The position numbers and the translations under genes are program-made. Positions 1 through 8,199 of a stretch of 27,969 nucleotides of DNA are shown in pieces. Positions within the stretch are counted from its first letter, which is position 1; each line of letters starts with the position of its first letter. The notes below the pieces were generated by a model, which saw nothing but the letters and a program-made list of their open reading frames with translations, had not been told where the DNA came from and made no database searches. Source of the DNA: an uncultured Bacteriovorax sp. (GTDB lineage: Bacteria; Bdellovibrionota; Bacteriovoracia; Bacteriovoracales; Bacteriovoracaceae); NCBI GenBank assembly GCA_946481315.1, contig CAMLMH010000016.1, positions 1 to 27,969 on the forward strand, written 5' to 3'.

Positions 1-172
1 GTGACTGAATAGTTACGTCGAGTATTTTTTGTTTGGGACCTTTCTCATCTTGAATCGAAGCCTTACGGCTTCAAATCTTTTATCTCTATTAGAATTTTAA
101 ACAACATAATCCAGAGCGATTTACTATTTCAAACTCGCTTCGAAAGCCTTAGTCACAACTGGATGAGAGGCG
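1..172 (-). other. Putative transcribed leader of a stable-RNA operon (runs off left edge)
   Basis: No protein-coding gene is visible here. The region lies downstream, on the minus strand, of a strong promoter at 173-201. It contains one compact hairpin (arms 57-62 and 67-72, 4-nt loop) with no U-tract after it on the minus strand, so it is not a clear terminator. It could be the leader of an rRNA or tRNA operon whose mature part lies off the window. That is inferred from the promoter type, and no mature RNA sequence is seen. Confidence 0.3.
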
Positions 173-201
173 ATAATACTGATCCGAAAAAAGATCGTCA
201 A
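173..201 (-). promoter_or_regulatory. rrn-like sigma-70 promoter firing leftward
   Basis: On the minus strand, TTGACG (196-201) and TATTAT (173-178) are separated by exactly 17 nt. A GC-rich discriminator (CGCC) follows the -10. A/T tracts precede the -35 (about 202-240, reaching the end of pheT) and look like an UP element. Together these resemble rRNA/tRNA promoters under stringent control. The predicted start is near 166. It points away from pheT, so it serves a gene off the left edge. Confidence 0.65.
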
Positions 202-229
202 TAACTTTTTTACTCTTTTTTGAAAAAAA

Positions 230-2647
230 TTATTTTAAATTAAAACCCGCTTTTGTAGTAGCTTCAATCAAGGCAGTTTCTGCTTGTTTTAAAACCTCGG
301 AAGTCAAAGTCTGCGTCTCATCGGCGAGTGTCGCCCGAATCGTTACAAATTTCTTCGTTTCACTCTCAAAAATATCTAAAATCTGCACTTCTTTCAGCTC
401 TTTAATCTTTACTTTTTTGCAGGATGTCAAAATCTCGGAAACTAGTGTTTCCGGATTCGCTACCACTGTCCAGTCAAACGTCGATGAAGGATATTTACTA
501 AGCGACTTATATTTAGTTTTATCCTTTGCTGAATAGTTTTCAAAAAGTGATAAATCAAACAAGGCCACTGTCATATGTCCTTTGATTTTTAACTGACGAA
601 GAACCAGAGGATGAACAGAGAAAATGGCCCCCGCAAATTTCCCCATTACTCGAATATTTTGATACTCAAAGGGATGATTTCCAATCCACTCTTTAGGCAC
701 AAGTGCGTTGTCAAATTTTTCATTTCGCTCAACAAGATCAAAAGATAAATTTAAGCTCGATAACAAATTTGAAACCGTGTTTACCATTTCGATAAACGGA
801 TTGTGATCTTTGTCGGCGAAAACGGCACCAAGGTGAAGTGCTTCACGAGCAAAGTTTTTTGCATCGTCATTGTATGCGCGACCCAATTCAAAAAAGCGGA
901 AACGTTCAAATGATTTTGCATTGGTCTCTGCAACTTCCAGAAGAGACGGAACAAGACTGGTTCTCATCACATTGTGATCAACAGAAAGAGAATTAATAAG
1001 TTTCAGATTATTTCGCAGCGGCCATGAAACGCGTTTTAAAAGAGACTCTCCCACCAGGGGATAAGTCATGACCTCAAATGATTTTCCCTGGAGAACCATG
1101 AAGTCACGGACCCGGCGCTGAACTTTTTGCATTTCAGTGAGTTTAACCGGAGCAATGATATCCAGAGGAGATGAAGCGGCGATGTTATCGTAACCGATGA
1201 TTCGGCCGACTTCTTCAATTAAATCTGCTTCCTGTTCGATGTCTTTGGTCGAGCGGTAGCTTGGAACCGTAACCATTAGTTCTTCGATGGACCCTTCTAG
1301 TTTAAAATCTAAGGCAGTTAAAATCGAGCGCAGCTTTTCTTCACTCAGGTTAAAACCGAGCACCGTTTTAATTTTTTTCAAAGAGGTTTTAATTTTTAGA
1401 GGAGAAAAACTTTTCAGATCTGCGCCGGCATATTCTGCTTTACCGATCACTTTTGCCCCGGGATTTAACTCCAGGATGAGTTCAAGAGTTCGCAGCAGTG
1501 TGCGCTCACACAACTGGCTGTCGAGTGTTTTTTCAAAACGCTGTGAAGAATCAGTTCGCAGTCCCAAACGGGTAGATGTCCGGCGGACCATTGCTGCTTT
1601 CCAGTTAGCGACTTCTATGAAAATGTTTGTTGTTTTTTCACTGACACCAGAATTTAATCCCCCCATGATTCCGGCGAGAACCAGTGGTCCGTTTTTATCG
1701 GCAATGACGGTATCGCCGGCAATTAGTTTGCGGTCCGTTTCATCGAGGGTTTTGAATATTGTTTCCGTTTCTAGTTTGTAAATGAAGACTTCATTTCCGG
1801 CGATTAAATCACGATCGAAAATGTGCAGTGGCATCCCTAGTTCCAGCATAACGTAATTGGAAATATCGACAATGCTGTTGATGGAACGAAGGCCACAAGC
1901 TTTTAAACGCGCTTTAAGCCACTCAGGAGACTCCTCTACTTTCACGCCTGCTAGTGAGAGACCATAATAAGCAAGCCCTGCAGAATCGCCGTTAAAACGC
2001 GGAATCACCGGAGAAGTCTCTGATGTAAATTTTTGCTTGAGATTTTTTGCCCATTCTTCAGTGAAACGGTTTTTTAGCGGTACTTCAAACATCGCTCCGA
2101 ATTCCCGGGCCATCCCGAAGTGACCCCAAAGATCCGGTCGATGGGTAAGCGATTTATTATCGATGTCAAAGATCGTATCTTTTTTTAACTTAAACAATTC
2201 CAGCATGGTGATACCGATTGGCGTATCGGCCGGAAGTTCCATAATCCCTTCGCTTTCTTCAGCAAAGCCCAGCTCTTCTTCAGAACAAAGCATTCCTTCG
2301 GAAAGCACTCCACGGATTTTTTTGGGTTCCAGTAAAAGGCCGTTTGGTAGTTGAACGCCGACGGAAGCGTAAGGAATTTTCAATCCCACTTTTACGTTAC
2401 TTGCTCCACAGACAACCTTTCGCGTGTCGGTAGGAGAAATGCGAAAGGTAACAAGATTTAGTTTGTCAGCTTCCGGGTGTTTTTCGAAAGAGAGAATTTC
2501 CGCAACCACAATTTTTTCGAGGTGATCGTTTACAGTTTTCACGTCTTCCACTTCAGCAGTCGCTAAAGTAAAACGGGTGTAAATATCTTTGGCAGGAAGA
2601 TTTGGAACAGAAACAAAATCGCGGATCCAGTCAATTGAGATAAGCAT
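230..2647 (-). CDS. pheT: Phenylalanine--tRNA ligase beta subunit
   Basis: This 805-residue protein is the beta chain of the cytoplasmic alpha2-beta2 phenylalanyl-tRNA synthetase, which charges tRNA-Phe. It has normal length and order for the family: an N-terminal EMAP/tRNA-binding domain (about 40-150), the B3/B4 editing region (about 200-390, with the HRPDLWGH motif just before it near 168), B5, a catalytic-like core, and a C-terminal FDX-ACB anticodon-binding domain (about 715-805). It begins MLISIDWIRDFV, typical of PheT. An AAGGAAA ribosome site lies about 8 nt before the ATG, and the pheS stop is 16 nt upstream, so the two genes form one operon. No terminator hairpin is visible after the stop; the next element is the leftward promoter at 173-201. 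Confidence 0.97.
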   Translation of the reverse strand: MLISIDWIRDFVSVPNLPAKDIYTRFTLATAEVEDVKTVNDHLEKIVVAEILSFEKHPEADKLNLVTFRISPTDTRKVVCGASNVKVGLKIPYASVGVQLPNGLLLEPKKIRGVLSEGMLCSEEELGFAEESEGIMELPADTPIGITMLELFKLKKDTIFDIDNKSLTHRPDLWGHFGMAREFGAMFEVPLKNRFTEEWAKNLKQKFTSETSPVIPRFNGDSAGLAYYGLSLAGVKVEESPEWLKARLKACGLRSINSIVDISNYVMLELGMPLHIFDRDLIAGNEVFIYKLETETIFKTLDETDRKLIAGDTVIADKNGPLVLAGIMGGLNSGVSEKTTNIFIEVANWKAAMVRRTSTRLGLRTDSSQRFEKTLDSQLCERTLLRTLELILELNPGAKVIGKAEYAGADLKSFSPLKIKTSLKKIKTVLGFNLSEEKLRSILTALDFKLEGSIEELMVTVPSYRSTKDIEQEADLIEEVGRIIGYDNIAASSPLDIIAPVKLTEMQKVQRRVRDFMVLQGKSFEVMTYPLVGESLLKRVSWPLRNNLKLINSLSVDHNVMRTSLVPSLLEVAETNAKSFERFRFFELGRAYNDDAKNFAREALHLGAVFADKDHNPFIEMVNTVSNLLSSLNLSFDLVERNEKFDNALVPKEWIGNHPFEYQNIRVMGKFAGAIFSVHPLVLRQLKIKGHMTVALFDLSLFENYSAKDKTKYKSLSKYPSSTFDWTVVANPETLVSEILTSCKKVKIKELKEVQILDIFESETKKFVTIRATLADETQTLTSEVLKQAETALIEATTKAGFNLK

Positions 2648-2663
2648 ATGAAATTTTCCTTAA

Positions 2664-3737
2664 CTAAAATAATTTAAATTGGGAGTTAAAACGCAGGTCA
2701 CCACTTTGCAGATGGCGGATGTCATCGATAGCATATCTCATCATAACGAGACGATCGAGACCAAGTCCAAATGCAAATCCGTTGTATTCATCCGGATTAA
2801 TGCCGCCCGCTTTAAGAACGTTCGGGTGAACCATTCCGCACGGAAGAAGTTCCACCCATCCAATCTGCTTACAGACTGAGCAGCCTTTGCCGTCACAAAT
2901 CAGGCAGCGGATATCAAGTTCGAAACCTGGCTCAACAAAAGGGAAAAATCCCGGACGCAGACGAACTTCCACATCTCGTTTAAAAATTTCCTTAAGGATT
3001 GTTTTCATGAAGTGGATTAAATTGGCGACAGAAATATCTTTTCCGACCATCATCCCTTCAAGCTGTGTAAAAACCATTTCGTGAGAAGCATCGGTTCTCT
3101 CACAACGAAAAACAACACCCGGGGCGATGAAACGAAAAGGAGGTTTGCGCGAAAGCATTCCGCGAACCTGAATGGTACTGGTGTGAGTGCGCAGAAGATG
3201 TTTTTTGCCATCAACACCAACATCATCGGTGTGTGGATCATGAAACCAGAATGTATCCTGCATGTCTCGCGCCGGGTGATCGCCCGGAATATTGAGGGCC
3301 TCAAAATTGTGAAATTCATCCTCGATATGCGGACCATCTAAAACATCAAAGCCCATCGATAAGAAAATATCTTCGATTTCCTGCTGAATCAGAGTGCGCG
3401 GATGATATCCGCCACCCTTTACTGTTTTCACCTGGACATTTTCAGTGAGAGAAATATCAATGCGCTCTTCCGCGAGTTTTTTGTTAATTTCCTGAGCTTC
3501 AATTTTTGCCAACTGGAGTGTGGCCTGTTCCTGAATGTAATCTTTGAGCTCATTGGCCTTTGGACCAAAGGCCTTACGCTCTTCGGGATTCATATCTTTG
3601 AGTGACTTGAGCATTTCAGAAACAACACCGGTTTTTCCGACATAGTCTGCTTTTAAATTTAAGACATCCGCTTCTTTAGTGAGAGTAGCGAGTTTGGCAT
3701 TAAACTCCGCTTTTACTTTTTCTAGATCATGTGCCAT
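2664..3737 (-). CDS. pheS: Phenylalanine--tRNA ligase alpha subunit
   Basis: This is the catalytic alpha chain of phenylalanyl-tRNA synthetase, a class II enzyme of 357 residues, which is about the usual length. An N-terminal coiled-coil (about 1-90) precedes the core. Class II motif 2 is FRCERTD (R211), and motif 3 is FGLGLDRL (323-330). A four-cysteine cluster (C278, C281, C286, C289), just before the conserved GCGMVHPNVL-type stretch (here PCGMVHPNVL), may bind a metal; many enterobacterial homologues lack it. The start ATG follows an AAAGGA site by 8 nt. It is the first gene of pheS-pheT. I see no convincing separate promoter in the roughly 75 nt between it and the upstream RNA terminator, so its transcription could depend partly on readthrough from the c-di-GMP RNA. 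Confidence 0.97.
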   Translation of the reverse strand: MAHDLEKVKAEFNAKLATLTKEADVLNLKADYVGKTGVVSEMLKSLKDMNPEERKAFGPKANELKDYIQEQATLQLAKIEAQEINKKLAEERIDISLTENVQVKTVKGGGYHPRTLIQQEIEDIFLSMGFDVLDGPHIEDEFHNFEALNIPGDHPARDMQDTFWFHDPHTDDVGVDGKKHLLRTHTSTIQVRGMLSRKPPFRFIAPGVVFRCERTDASHEMVFTQLEGMMVGKDISVANLIHFMKTILKEIFKRDVEVRLRPGFFPFVEPGFELDIRCLICDGKGCSVCKQIGWVELLPCGMVHPNVLKAGGINPDEYNGFAFGLGLDRLVMMRYAIDDIRHLQSGDLRFNSQFKLF

Positions 3738-3814
3738 GAATATTTTCCTTTAAGGATGAGAAATTAAAGGCAAAATGTTTTCATGGAGAGGTGAAAATGG
3801 CAAGGGACGTAACC

Positions 3815-3852
3815 CCAAAAAACAAAAAGGCCGATCAAACAAGATCGGCCTT
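3815..3852 (-). terminator. Rho-independent terminator of the c-di-GMP-I RNA
   Basis: The two perfect 10-bp arms (3827-3836 and 3843-3852) enclose a 6-nt loop. On the minus strand the stem is followed by TTTTTGTTTTTT. It ends the structured RNA that starts near 4251 and lies about 78 nt before pheS. Confidence 0.92.
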
Positions 3853-4115
3853 CTATAATAAAAAATTTTTATAAACGAAGTTTGAATTTAATCAACTTTT
3901 AAAGTCAGGCCATCACAAAGGCCCGATGTCGTCTCTTGTTCAAGTCCTCCCGAGGTGCTTGCCCAAATCAAAATGAATGTCTTTTTTAGAAAGCTAGTGA
4001 AGGTTAAACACCTTTACGGACCCAAAAAATCCTCCCAAAGACCCCTTTTCTCCCAATCGCAGTGAACGCCTTCACTGAAACTGACCCGTTCGTCATACGA
4101 AGAAAAGCGTCCTTT

Positions 4116-4219
4116 ACCGTTTCGGCAACCTGATAAACCAATATGTGGGGCTGAATCCACACCCAGGTATCAAGCTTTGCTCCGATCCCCTTTCGAAAAC
4201 CGTCGCCCTTTCCACGGGT
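4116..4219 (-). promoter_or_regulatory. Cyclic-di-GMP-I (GEMM-I) riboswitch aptamer
   Basis: On the minus strand, the order of conserved GEMM-I elements is reproduced. AAGGGCGAC (around 4202-4210) corresponds to ACAGGGCAAAC. A 7-bp G-U-rich stem (4184-4190 with 4195-4201) is capped by a GAAA tetraloop (4191-4194). GCAAAGC (4174-4180) carries the A that stacks between the ligand bases. A second arm (4168-4172 with 4131-4135, plus TGTGG/CCACA at 4144-4148 and 4157-4161) follows. GGTTGCCGA (4122-4130) corresponds to GGUUACCGA, whose C pairs with the ligand. A short P1 (4214-4219 with 4116-4120) closes it. Differences from the consensus, such as a shorter joining segment before GCAAAGC, make it a divergent member. 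Confidence 0.8.
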
Positions 4220-4258
4220 TTATCCCAAGAAGGTACTCACCACCTCAGGACAGGATCT

Positions 4259-4287
4259 ATACTAACGCAATGAATCATTTTGGTCAA
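4259..4287 (-). promoter_or_regulatory. Strong sigma-70 promoter of the c-di-GMP-I RNA
   Basis: On the minus strand TTGACC (4282-4287) is followed after exactly 17 nt by TAGTAT (4259-4264). A/T-rich sequence within the end of hldA precedes the -35 and may act as an UP element. The expected start, near 4251, falls right at the first nucleotides of the long-range closing stem, which supports the assignment. Confidence 0.75.
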
Positions 4288-4290
4288 GTA

Positions 4291-5310
4291 TTATTTTATC
4301 TTTTTAACCAGCTGCTGATAAAAAGCGTGCAGCTCTTCGAGATCCACTGTGGCCGTTCCTTTTTTGCCAACGACAACTCCAGAGGCACAGTTTCCAATCC
4401 AGGCTGCCTCTTCCAGCGTCGCTCCGGCCAAGAGGGCCGAGGTTAAAACAGAAATGGCCGTATCGCCGGCTCCGGAGACATCGAAGACTTCATTGGCGAC
4501 AGTCGGAATAATGGTCAGCTCTTTATTGTGTTTTGTATCAAGTAATCCCATCCCCTCTGCCCCTAAGGTGATAACCAGCATCTCCAGATCAAGTTTATCG
4601 ACAAGAATTTGGGCCATGGCCGCTAGGTTTTTTTCTTTATAACCCAGGCCTTCAACCATAGCGCGGGCCTCTGTCAGGTTTGGCTTTAATAAAGTTGCCC
4701 CTTTGTAGTAGAGTGGTGGGGTTGATCGTCCTGGATCAACCGCAACCAGCTTTTTTTCCGCTTTGAAGGTACTGATCAATTGAGAGATAACATGCTGGTT
4801 AAGTGTCCCCTTTGCGTAGTCTTCGATAATAACTGCCGCATGATTTTTAGAGAACTCATTAATTCGGCTTAGAAGTTTGTTTTGGGTGGCAACGTCAATT
4901 TCATCGGTACTTTCATAATCAATACGACAAATTTGCTGAGTATTGGTGGTGACCCTTTCTTTAAATATTGTCGGACGTCCTGAAGCCCGAACGATTCCCC
5001 AGGTGTTTAACTGTTCATCTTCTAAGAGTGTATCAAAAATATTGGCGTTGTTATCATCACCGACAACTCCACACAGAGTAGATTTGACTCCCAGAGTGCG
5101 AAGGTTATGTGAAATGTTTGCAGCTAAACCAAGCTTCAGCCATTCTTTAGTAACTTCCAGAACGGGTACAGGTGCTTCCGGTGAAATACGTTTAACTTCA
5201 CCAAAAGTGTATTTATCAATGCCAACATCACCAACAACAACAATTGGATCAATTGAGTTAAATTTATTAGTAAGTTCAGTAAAACGTTTTTCGCTGATAA
5301 GATTTTTCAT
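4291..5310 (-). CDS. hldA: D-glycero-beta-D-manno-heptose-7-phosphate kinase (HldA/RfaE1-like)
   Basis: A PfkB/ribokinase-family kinase of 339 residues, predicted to phosphorylate D-glycero-D-manno-heptose 7-phosphate at C1 in the cytoplasm, an early step to ADP-heptose for LPS inner core. The family signature GDVGIDKYTFGEV (27-39) followed by RISPEAPVPVL is typical of RfaE1. The C-terminal PfkB motif DVSGAGDT has the catalytic-base Asp at 283. The N-terminal PfkB motif reads GLAANIS instead of the usual GGAANVA. The adenylyltransferase half found in E. coli HldE is absent, so a separate HldC is expected elsewhere. It lies 11 bp after the GT9 glycosyltransferase gene in the same operon. Its 3' end carries the promoter of the downstream RNA. 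Confidence 0.88.
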   Translation of the reverse strand: MKNLISEKRFTELTNKFNSIDPIVVVGDVGIDKYTFGEVKRISPEAPVPVLEVTKEWLKLGLAANISHNLRTLGVKSTLCGVVGDDNNANIFDTLLEDEQLNTWGIVRASGRPTIFKERVTTNTQQICRIDYESTDEIDVATQNKLLSRINEFSKNHAAVIIEDYAKGTLNQHVISQLISTFKAEKKLVAVDPGRSTPPLYYKGATLLKPNLTEARAMVEGLGYKEKNLAAMAQILVDKLDLEMLVITLGAEGMGLLDTKHNKELTIIPTVANEVFDVSGAGDTAISVLTSALLAGATLEEAAWIGNCASGVVVGKKGTATVDLEELHAFYQQLVKKIK

Positions 5311-5321
5311 AGATTTTCCAG

Positions 5322-6416
5322 TTATAGATCCATAATGGCCACGGCCTGTTTAACTACATCTTCGACTTCAATTTTCCCCATGCATTCATAATATGGGCAT
5401 TCGCGTGCAGCACACTTACTGACTTCACCACATATAACATCAGGAACAAGTAATTTTAATTTTTCAGGTTGTCTGCTAATAGGCCCCCATCTTAGAGCGG
5501 ACTGAACCTTTATAGGTGAATACAAAGATACGACCGGAACCCCCAAGACGGCAGCAATATGCGTGGTACCTGTGCTAGGACCGACAAATAAACTTGCGCG
5601 GGATAATACGCCCATATAGTGGCGTAATCCTTGCTTAATCCCGTTGAAAAAATAAACACGCTTAGCGAGCTTTTCATTTTCTTTGCGGGAGAGAATTTCC
5701 TTAACCCCTATTAGATAGGCATTGTCACTAGGTGTATAAGAGATGACATAAAGAAATTTATCTGGAAACTTTTGTTCCAGTTTTGTAATTAGGCGACCAT
5801 AATTTCGGGGAGCCCAATTAAGGGTATGACCGGTCATCCCGGGATGAATGAAGATCATTTTGTGACCAGGCTCAATCCCTTCCTTTATCAGTTCTTTTTC
5901 AAAAGACCGAAAAGCCTCATCAACTTCATCCTGAGAGAGGTTTATTTCAGGTGAGAATTTTTTTTTGTCCTGATAATTATATTCAATCCCCATGGGAGCG
6001 AGCAGATTTAAGTTGTATTCCATTTCATGCATCGTCACCATTGAGCGTTTTTGTCTTACGCCCTGATTAAGAAACAAATATGTATGCCAACGAGACTTTA
6101 ACCCGCCCCGAAAATCTACAAGTCTTAACCAGGCCACAAAATTAGGCAGGTATCCACCACCAACATAGAAATAATGTGTCGGCTTCACTTCACGAAATAT
6201 TCTGAGAATTTCTCTAATCTTCAGATAAAAGCGTGCATTACGGTGATAAATGCGGACCTGATCGATATACGGATGATTTTTAAAAAGATCAGCTGATTTT
6301 GAAGAAATAAGAAAGGTAATCTCCGCGTTGGGGAATTTGTCCTTAATCATCTTGGCCATAGAAGAAGTGAGAATAGAGTCCCCAATGGCGTCAGACCGAT
6401 TAATAAGGACTTTCAT
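5322..6416 (-). CDS. Glycosyltransferase family 9 (LPS heptosyltransferase-like)
   Basis: This 364-residue protein belongs to the GT9/ADP-heptose:LPS heptosyltransferase family, which adds heptose to the LPS inner core on the cytoplasmic side of the inner membrane. The N-terminus (INRSDAIGDSILTSSM, 5-20) is the acceptor-side signature. The C-terminal donor-binding half contains HPG (191-193) and GPSTGTTHIAAVLGVP (279-294). A C-terminal cysteine group (C329, C335, C340, C345 before MGKIEV) is common in this family. It overlaps cmk by 4 bp (ATGA) and precedes hldA by 11 bp, so substrate synthesis and transfer are co-expressed. It could be WaaF-, WaaC- or WaaQ-like; the sequence alone does not decide which. 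Confidence 0.87.
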   Translation of the reverse strand: MKVLINRSDAIGDSILTSSMAKMIKDKFPNAEITFLISSKSADLFKNHPYIDQVRIYHRNARFYLKIREILRIFREVKPTHYFYVGGGYLPNFVAWLRLVDFRGGLKSRWHTYLFLNQGVRQKRSMVTMHEMEYNLNLLAPMGIEYNYQDKKKFSPEINLSQDEVDEAFRSFEKELIKEGIEPGHKMIFIHPGMTGHTLNWAPRNYGRLITKLEQKFPDKFLYVISYTPSDNAYLIGVKEILSRKENEKLAKRVYFFNGIKQGLRHYMGVLSRASLFVGPSTGTTHIAAVLGVPVVSLYSPIKVQSALRWGPISRQPEKLKLLVPDVICGEVSKCAARECPYYECMGKIEVEDVVKQAVAIMDL

Positions 6417-7126
6417 AGTTTATAACCAAGATGGGCTGCACGAAATTTAACTTCGTTAGAAAGAATATTCACAATATCTTTCAAAGAAAGTTTAGTTGTA
6501 TCGAGCATCATTGCATCGTCTGCTTTTTTTAGCGGGGCAACTTCCCGGTTCATATCGGTTTCATCACGCTTACGAACATCATCTTTAATTTGCTCTAATG
6601 ATACACTCTGATCTCCGCCTTCCTGCAATTGTTTCAGGCGTCGTTCAGCACGGGTATCGACAGATGCTGTAATGAAAAACTTGCAGAATGAATTAGGAAA
6701 AACCACAGTTCCTATATCTCTGCCTTCCATCACACAAACCTTATTCATGGCCAGATTACGCTGAAACTCCAGTAGAAATTTTCGTACAGACGGCAATTGA
6801 GAAATAACCGAAGCCAGACGGGAAACATGATGCTCGCGAATTTTTTCAGTAAGATCAATTCCGTTAATTTTAATCAGGACATCAGATGAAACACCATATT
6901 CAACATTGAGTGAATTCAAAAAATTCCTGAGATCTTCCCCTTCTTCAAGTTTGATCTTTTTCTCATCTGCAATATAGGCGATGGCACGGAACATGGCCCC
7001 GGTATCGATATACAGCACATTTAAATTATGGGCGAGATCGCGAGCAATTGTAGATTTACCTGATCCGCTTGGACCATCAATAGCAATGACCTGAGAATAC
7101 TCGGTCTCTTTATTTGGAAAAGACAT
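6413..7126 (-). CDS. cmk: Cytidylate kinase
   Basis: Cytoplasmic (d)CMP kinase, converting CMP/dCMP to the diphosphates. The Walker A loop AIDGPSGSGKST lies near residues 15-26, and the family stretch MEGRDIGTVVFP is present. The reading frame is open to a GTG at 7171, but the ATG at 7126 is preferred because it leaves a normal short N-terminus before the P-loop and a 237-residue protein; neither start has a good ribosome site. The gene overlaps the GT9 start by 4 bp, suggesting coupled translation. Placement with LPS genes fits supply of CTP for CMP-Kdo. Confidence 0.93.
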   Translation of the reverse strand: MSFPNKETEYSQVIAIDGPSGSGKSTIARDLAHNLNVLYIDTGAMFRAIAYIADEKKIKLEEGEDLRNFLNSLNVEYGVSSDVLIKINGIDLTEKIREHHVSRLASVISQLPSVRKFLLEFQRNLAMNKVCVMEGRDIGTVVFPNSFCKFFITASVDTRAERRLKQLQEGGDQSVSLEQIKDDVRKRDETDMNREVAPLKKADDAMMLDTTKLSLKDIVNILSNEVKFRAAHLGYKL

Positions 7127-7235
7127 AGGGTTGTTTGTCCGAAAAAAATTATCAATTCTTAAATTTAACACCTATGAATGATAAAAAAAGACGCTTTGAA
7201 TTGTAAGTAAGAAATAAAGAGAATTAAAAAAAATA

Positions 7236-8075
7236 TTAGGGGAATGAAGCCATCAGATTCTCTGAACTATCCTTTGAAAGAAGAGTTATCAGCTTGTCTT
7301 CCAGCTTAAGCCCCTGATTTGGGACAACATAGGTAAGTTCGTAAGGTCTTGGACGATTTTTTATTGCCTGAGTAAACTGCTGACTAATAACCGAATAACG
7401 GTCTTTGACTTTTACCAGATAAGAATAGTTACTAACGTCTAAAGTATTTTCCACTAACCGGTTTCGCAAATTTTGCGGCCCCATATTGTAGGCCACAGTA
7501 GCGTGCTTATAGTTGAGGCGGAAATTATAGAGAAGCTTTTTGAGGTAATAAACGCCTAATTCAATATTGCTCTCCGGATGGTGCATACTCTCTGCCACTT
7601 TGTCCGCGGGAATATCTCTTTTCATCAATTGATAAAGAAACATCGCCGTGTCCGGTTTAATCTGCATAAGTCCAAGGGCATTTTTAGGACTGACTGCCTT
7701 GGTATTAAAATTACTTTCAACCATCATGATAGAGATAATCCAGAAAGGATCAATCTGATAATCGACTGAAAAATTCAAAACGGAGTTTAGATAAGGTCTA
7801 AAATTTTCACGGGAGCGAACATCCATCGATGTAAGAATAAGCTCTTCAAATTCCTGTTTGGTCAGTTCTGCTGAACGTTTTAAAGGAACGGATGGATCAA
7901 AGGCCGTCTTCATTGCCTGGTAATGATAGCTTTTTACTTCCTGATCCGGAAGAGGACCATAGGCCAGGGTCCCATCCATTACTAACTGCTCTAAACGTAA
8001 TGACGTGAGAAAGCCCGAGACCGACCAAAGAGCGATCAATAAAAAAACTATAAATGGGCCGAAGCATTTTTTCAT
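7236..8075 (-). CDS. Membrane-anchored lytic transglycosylase (SLT fold)
   Basis: A 279-residue protein with one N-terminal hydrophobic segment (about 5-25), acting as an uncleaved anchor or signal peptide, followed by a lytic transglycosylase domain (about 100-225). The catalytic Glu is E120 in the MVESNFN motif, followed by ALGLMQIKP (133-141) and AYNMGPQNL, all hallmarks of the SLT/lysozyme fold. It would cleave the MurNAc-GlcNAc bond of peptidoglycan in the periplasm with 1,6-anhydro product formation. It lies upstream of cmk on the same strand, about 110 nt away, so operon membership is uncertain. It diverges from the DUF255 gene at 8242. Confidence 0.88.
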   Translation of the reverse strand: MKKCFGPFIVFLLIALWSVSGFLTSLRLEQLVMDGTLAYGPLPDQEVKSYHYQAMKTAFDPSVPLKRSAELTKQEFEELILTSMDVRSRENFRPYLNSVLNFSVDYQIDPFWIISIMMVESNFNTKAVSPKNALGLMQIKPDTAMFLYQLMKRDIPADKVAESMHHPESNIELGVYYLKKLLYNFRLNYKHATVAYNMGPQNLRNRLVENTLDVSNYSYLVKVKDRYSVISQQFTQAIKNRPRPYELTYVVPNQGLKLEDKLITLLSKDSSENLMASFP

Positions 8076-8199
8076 GGAGACATGCTTAACCCCAGTGGTT
8101 CGCTCCCGTCTAGACCAGGACAGTCATGCCTATCCTTTTTTCATGGTGCACTGGGCTGTCAAATCCAATAATTTCTTCCCTTTAGTGAAAAGGAGGGCC

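Larger units (their letters stand above)
3815..4251 (-). ncRNA. Free-standing c-di-GMP-I aptamer RNA (merRNA-like)
   Basis: A gene-sized structured RNA of about 440 nt with its own promoter (4259-4287) and terminator (3815-3852) and no convincing open frame. Its 5' end (4241-4249) pairs with 3949-3957 through nine consecutive pairs, one of them G-U, closing the RNA into a loop of about 300 nt. Inside are a c-di-GMP-I aptamer (4116-4219) and simple hairpins at 4089-4101, 4060-4077 (7 bp) and 4000-4014. Bdellovibrio expresses a very abundant stand-alone RNA of this riboswitch class, called merRNA; relation to it is an inference from architecture. It lies between hldA and pheS on the same strand. 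RNase P, tmRNA and 6S RNA were considered and do not fit. It could act as a c-di-GMP reservoir or sensor, or control readthrough into pheST. Confidence 0.8.

Noticed and set aside
57..72. Short hairpin near the left edge as a terminator
   Set aside because: On the minus strand there is no U-tract after the stem; on the plus strand no upstream gene is seen to terminate.
3880..4260. Possibility that the structured RNA is RNase P RNA, tmRNA or 6S RNA
   Set aside because: The RNase P core (GAGGAAAGUCC and ACAGAA...GGCUUA) is absent, there is no tRNA-like end or tag frame for tmRNA, and the length is too great for 6S. The GEMM-I elements in order fit better.
4177..4446. Plus-strand open frame across the RNA promoter and the end of hldA
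   Set aside because: It runs antisense to the RNA and to hldA, and has no family match; it is explained by the opposite strand.
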